Of a DNA stretch of 64,000 bases, positions 61,985-64,000 are shown piece by piece. The notes beneath the pieces were generated by a model. It was not told the DNA's origin. It saw nothing but the letters and a program-made list of their open reading frames with translations, and ran no database searches. The stretch comes from Thiothrix subterranea (GTDB taxonomy: Bacteria; Pseudomonadota; Gammaproteobacteria; Thiotrichales; Thiotrichaceae): positions 1,674,001 through 1,738,000 of the forward strand of contig NZ_CP053482.1 of the NCBI RefSeq assembly GCF_016772315.1. The letters are read 5' to 3'. Numbering within the stretch: the first letter of the stretch is position 1; every line of letters starts with the position of its first letter. Both the position numbers and the translations under genes were made by a program.

Positions 61985-62001
61985 CACCGTTTCTGGGATT
62001 T

Positions 62002-62487
62002 TTGTGGTCATTTTCCCGCGTATTCATCAAAGCGCCCTGTGGTCGACAACGTTACAACGTATTGGGCGCACTCAATGTGATAACACTGCAACTGATCACC
62101 CTCACTAACGATACCTATATCAACGCTGGCAGCGTGTGTGAATTATTGGAAAAAATTGCAGCGTTAGCACTCAAAATACCGATCACGTTGGTCTTGGATA
62201 ATGCCAAGTATCAACGCTGTGAAGCCGTGTTTGCCTGTGCGAAAAGGCTCAATATTGAACTATTGTTTTTACCGACCTATTCACCCAACCTCAATCTGAT
62301 TGAACGGTTGTGGAAGTTCGTCAAGAAAAAATGCTTGTACTCGAAGTACTATGATAAGTTTCCCGCTTTCAAGTCGGCCATCACCAACTGTCTCGACAAG
62401 CTGGATACTGATCACAAGAAAGAACTGGCACAGTTGATGACAACAAACTTTCAAACCTTTAAAAATGTTCAAGTCTTGGCGCTGTGA
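62002..62487 (+). CDS. IS630-type transposase, second frame (DDE domain)
   Basis: The open frame of the catalytic half shows the second Asp in ITLVLDNAKYQRCEA and the third acidic residue in LLFLPTYSPNLNLIERLWKFVKKKCLYSKYY, the IS630 hallmark. The frame actually extends back to the T7 run at 61953, so the functional product would be a fusion with the first frame. It has no start codon context of its own. Confidence 0.8.
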   Translation: MWSFSRVFIKAPCGRQRYNVLGALNVITLQLITLTNDTYINAGSVCELLEKIAALALKIPITLVLDNAKYQRCEAVFACAKRLNIELLFLPTYSPNLNLIERLWKFVKKKCLYSKYYDKFPAFKSAITNCLDKLDTDHKKELAQLMTTNFQTFKNVQVLAL

Positions 62488-62489
62488 GG

Positions 62490-63194
62490 TATATCGGTTG
62501 CCGCATTCGATAAAGCAGGCAAACGCGCCAAGCATTGGGTCAGCAACGCGCCACTGTTCGCCGCGCTCGCAATGCTGCGGCAAGCGGCTGCCGAATCAAT
62601 CGCCGTTTGCAATTCAACGTGCAGGTATTGCGCACTCACCCCCGCCCCCACACTGAGTTTGTCATTCACTTGGTAAGCAATCGCGGGGTTGACATTGACC
62701 GTTTGAATGCTGGATTCGAGCGCATTGTAACGCCCGATCCAATCCTCATCGTATTCCGTACCCAAGCCAAATGGCGCATTGACGCCAATACCGGCACTGA
62801 GTTTATCGCCATAGCTGTGTACCACATACGCATTCGGCACCAATGCCGGATTGCCGCCATCAGCATTTGTCCCCGTCAAGGTGGTCGCGGCGACATCCAG
62901 ATTACCGCCGGTCAGCGCGGGGTTTACCCGTGAGGCTTTGTCGGTGAAATCGGCTTTGGGCGCAATCAAATGCCCTGCGGCGCTGGTATGCGTCCCCGCC
63001 GCCAAAGCCGTCATCCCCGCTGGGTTGAACCAAACCACGGACGCATCATCAACCGCTACGGCTGAACCTGAATAGGCATTCCCCGCCCCAGAACCAGACT
63101 GGTTTGCCAGTGCAAAACCCGCTGCTTGAACCGTCGTGCTCAGCGCAGCACTGATTAACGTTGCCAAGGCACTTTTTGTGATGGTGTTAACCAT
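62490..63194 (-). pseudogene. fadL: fadL homologue, 5' fragment
   Basis: This is the N-terminal half of the FadL-type channel: signal peptide ending in TVQA, then the hallmark AGFALANQSGSGAGNAYSGSAVAVDDASVVWFNPAGMTALAAG (hatch domain with the N-F/W-NPAGM motif). The barrel begins with APFGLGTEYDEDWIGRYNALESSIQTVNVNPAIAYQVNDKLSVGAG. After NAATDI the frame enters IS sequence and stops. Promoter and ribosome site (GGAGGAG) are intact, so a truncated, probably degraded protein could still be made. Confidence 0.9.
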
Positions 63195-63307
63195 ATTTAA
63201 CTCCTCCTAATTCCGAATGGGACAATTGTTTTAAAATACGCGCCTCTCTAGCGTACTGAACAAATGTAGCAGGATTAGGGGAGTAAATGCTCTATCCAAT
63301 AGTGTAT

Positions 63308-64000
63308 TTAATGACCTGAATCACGGCGCATCTTGGCAAAATCCAACATCCGCTGGGTTGAGCGCAAGGCTTTTACGCGCACACTTTCTTCCACAAAGAT
63401 CTCATTGCCCCCGGTTTCCAAGACGCTTAACAGATTGTGTAAGCCATTCATCGCCATCCAAGGGCAATGGGCGCAACTTTTGCAGGTTGCCCCTTCGCCC
63501 ATGGTCGGGGCAGCAATGAATGTCTTATCGGGTGCGGCTTGCTGCATCTTGTAGAAAATCCCGCTATCCGTCGCCACAATAAAACGCTGATGCGGCAAAG
63601 TTTGCGCGGCTTTGATCAATTGCGACGTGGAACCTACCGCATCTGCCAACCGGATAATGTCTTCCGGTGATTCGGGATGCACCAGCACACCCGCATCGGG
63701 GTATTTATCCAGCATCTCCCCCAGCGCCCGAAACTTGAATTCGTCATGCACCACGCAAGCGGCTTGCCACAGCAACATATCCGCCCCGGTGAGGCGTTGG
63801 ATATAGCGCCCCAAATGCTTATCGGGGGCCCAGAGGATTTTCTTGCCTTGTTCATCCAGCCAAGTGACCAAATCGACCGCAATACTCGACGTTACCACGT
63901 AATCGGCGCGTGCTTTGACTTCAGCGCTGGTGTTGGAATACACCACCACGGTACGATCGGGGTGTTCGTCACAAAATGCAATAAACTGTTCAGCGGGGCA
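63308..64000 (-). CDS. nadA: Quinolinate synthase NadA (partial, cut by window end)
   Basis: This is the 3' part of the chromosomal nadA, reading beyond the window edge. The canonical landmarks [55 protein letters not shown] and the cluster cysteine region [14 protein letters not shown] are present. NadA forms quinolinate for NAD synthesis with a [4Fe-4S] cluster. It contrasts with the paralogue at 19748-20788, which departs from the YxNTSA and HPE motifs. It lies 113 bp downstream of the fadL 5' fragment on the same strand. Confidence 0.92.
   Translation of the reverse strand, partial: CPAEQFIAFCDEHPDRTVVVYSNTSAEVKARADYVVTSSIAVDLVTWLDEQGKKILWAPDKHLGRYIQRLTGADMLLWQAACVVHDEFKFRALGEMLDKYPDAGVLVHPESPEDIIRLADAVGSTSQLIKAAQTLPHQRFIVATDSGIFYKMQQAAPDKTFIAAPTMGEGATCKSCAHCPWMAMNGLHNLLSVLETGGNEIFVEESVRVKALRSTQRMLDFAKMRRDSGH

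Larger units (their letters stand above)
61391..62489 (+). mobile_element. IS630-family insertion sequence (two-frame type)
   Basis: The element interrupts fadL and carries a transposase in two overlapping frames. The right edge is near 62489, where fadL sequence resumes. The left edge is unclear because the IS4-type element is inserted there; a short stretch of it may continue at 60253-60272. I could not find matching terminal inverted repeats by eye. Confidence 0.65.

Overview
The window looks like a chromosomal segment of a sulfur-oxidising gammaproteobacterium, possibly Thiothrix or a relative. That placement is inferred from gene content (a DsrC/TusE-type protein, a VolA/FadL-like lipid locus, YgiQ and PurT housekeeping genes) and not proven. 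Moderately GC-rich core genes alternate with visibly AT-richer accessory blocks. No rRNA, tRNA, integrase or CRISPR array was recognised.

Layout. 170-3730: a HisPJQM-type basic amino acid importer next to an ArgO/LysE exporter. 3783-6039: a Fic protein, a HepT-like scrap and a nucleotidyltransferase. 6148-33949: the most unusual region. A complete ygiQ (radical SAM) gene is followed by three in-frame, 5'-truncated ygiQ copies of about 504, 614 and 707 codons, plus at least two small decayed ygiQ joints. Accessory cargo lies between the copies: (a) a LuxR-regulated secreted-peptide/protease/redox/NadA-like cluster (8478-20866) and a small EamA transporter unit; (b) a lipoprotein, a frameshifted beta-helix protein and a DUF6402-like protein with a small membrane partner; (c) a secreted amidase-like protein with a membrane-anchored helical protein. 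Downstream of the last copy are a tandemly duplicated HNH nuclease/cytosine methylase pair and toxin-antitoxin genes or remnants (33949-39293). The simplest reading is repeated acquisition of 'ygiQ 3' end plus cargo' DNA by recombination inside ygiQ, each event rebuilding a full gene and displacing the older 3' part downstream.

The best candidate for an undescribed system is the quorum-sensing-like cluster. A LuxR-type receptor with no LuxI in the window sits among four identical 16-bp CT-N12-AG inverted repeats. These boxes precede small Sec-exported, cysteine-containing peptides with a GG-like leader, a nadA-like/thioredoxin/dsbD operon and an EamA exporter. Beside them is a beta-barrel/C39 lipoprotein/subtilase operon. 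Together they suggest regulated export, disulfide handling and proteolytic maturation of a peptide product.

39272-48676: mostly core genes (DUF2007, flavodoxin-reductase-like oxidoreductase, purT, paired XRE regulators, a second LuxR-like protein, a B12 radical SAM, a 3D-domain protein and a frameshifted YhiN/BaiN flavoprotein). 48467-56964: a type I restriction-modification operon (hsdM-hsdS-AlbA-like ATPase-hsdR). 57110-64000: tusE-like, a VolA-like lipase, a fadL homologue broken by IS elements, and the chromosomal nadA running off the window edge.
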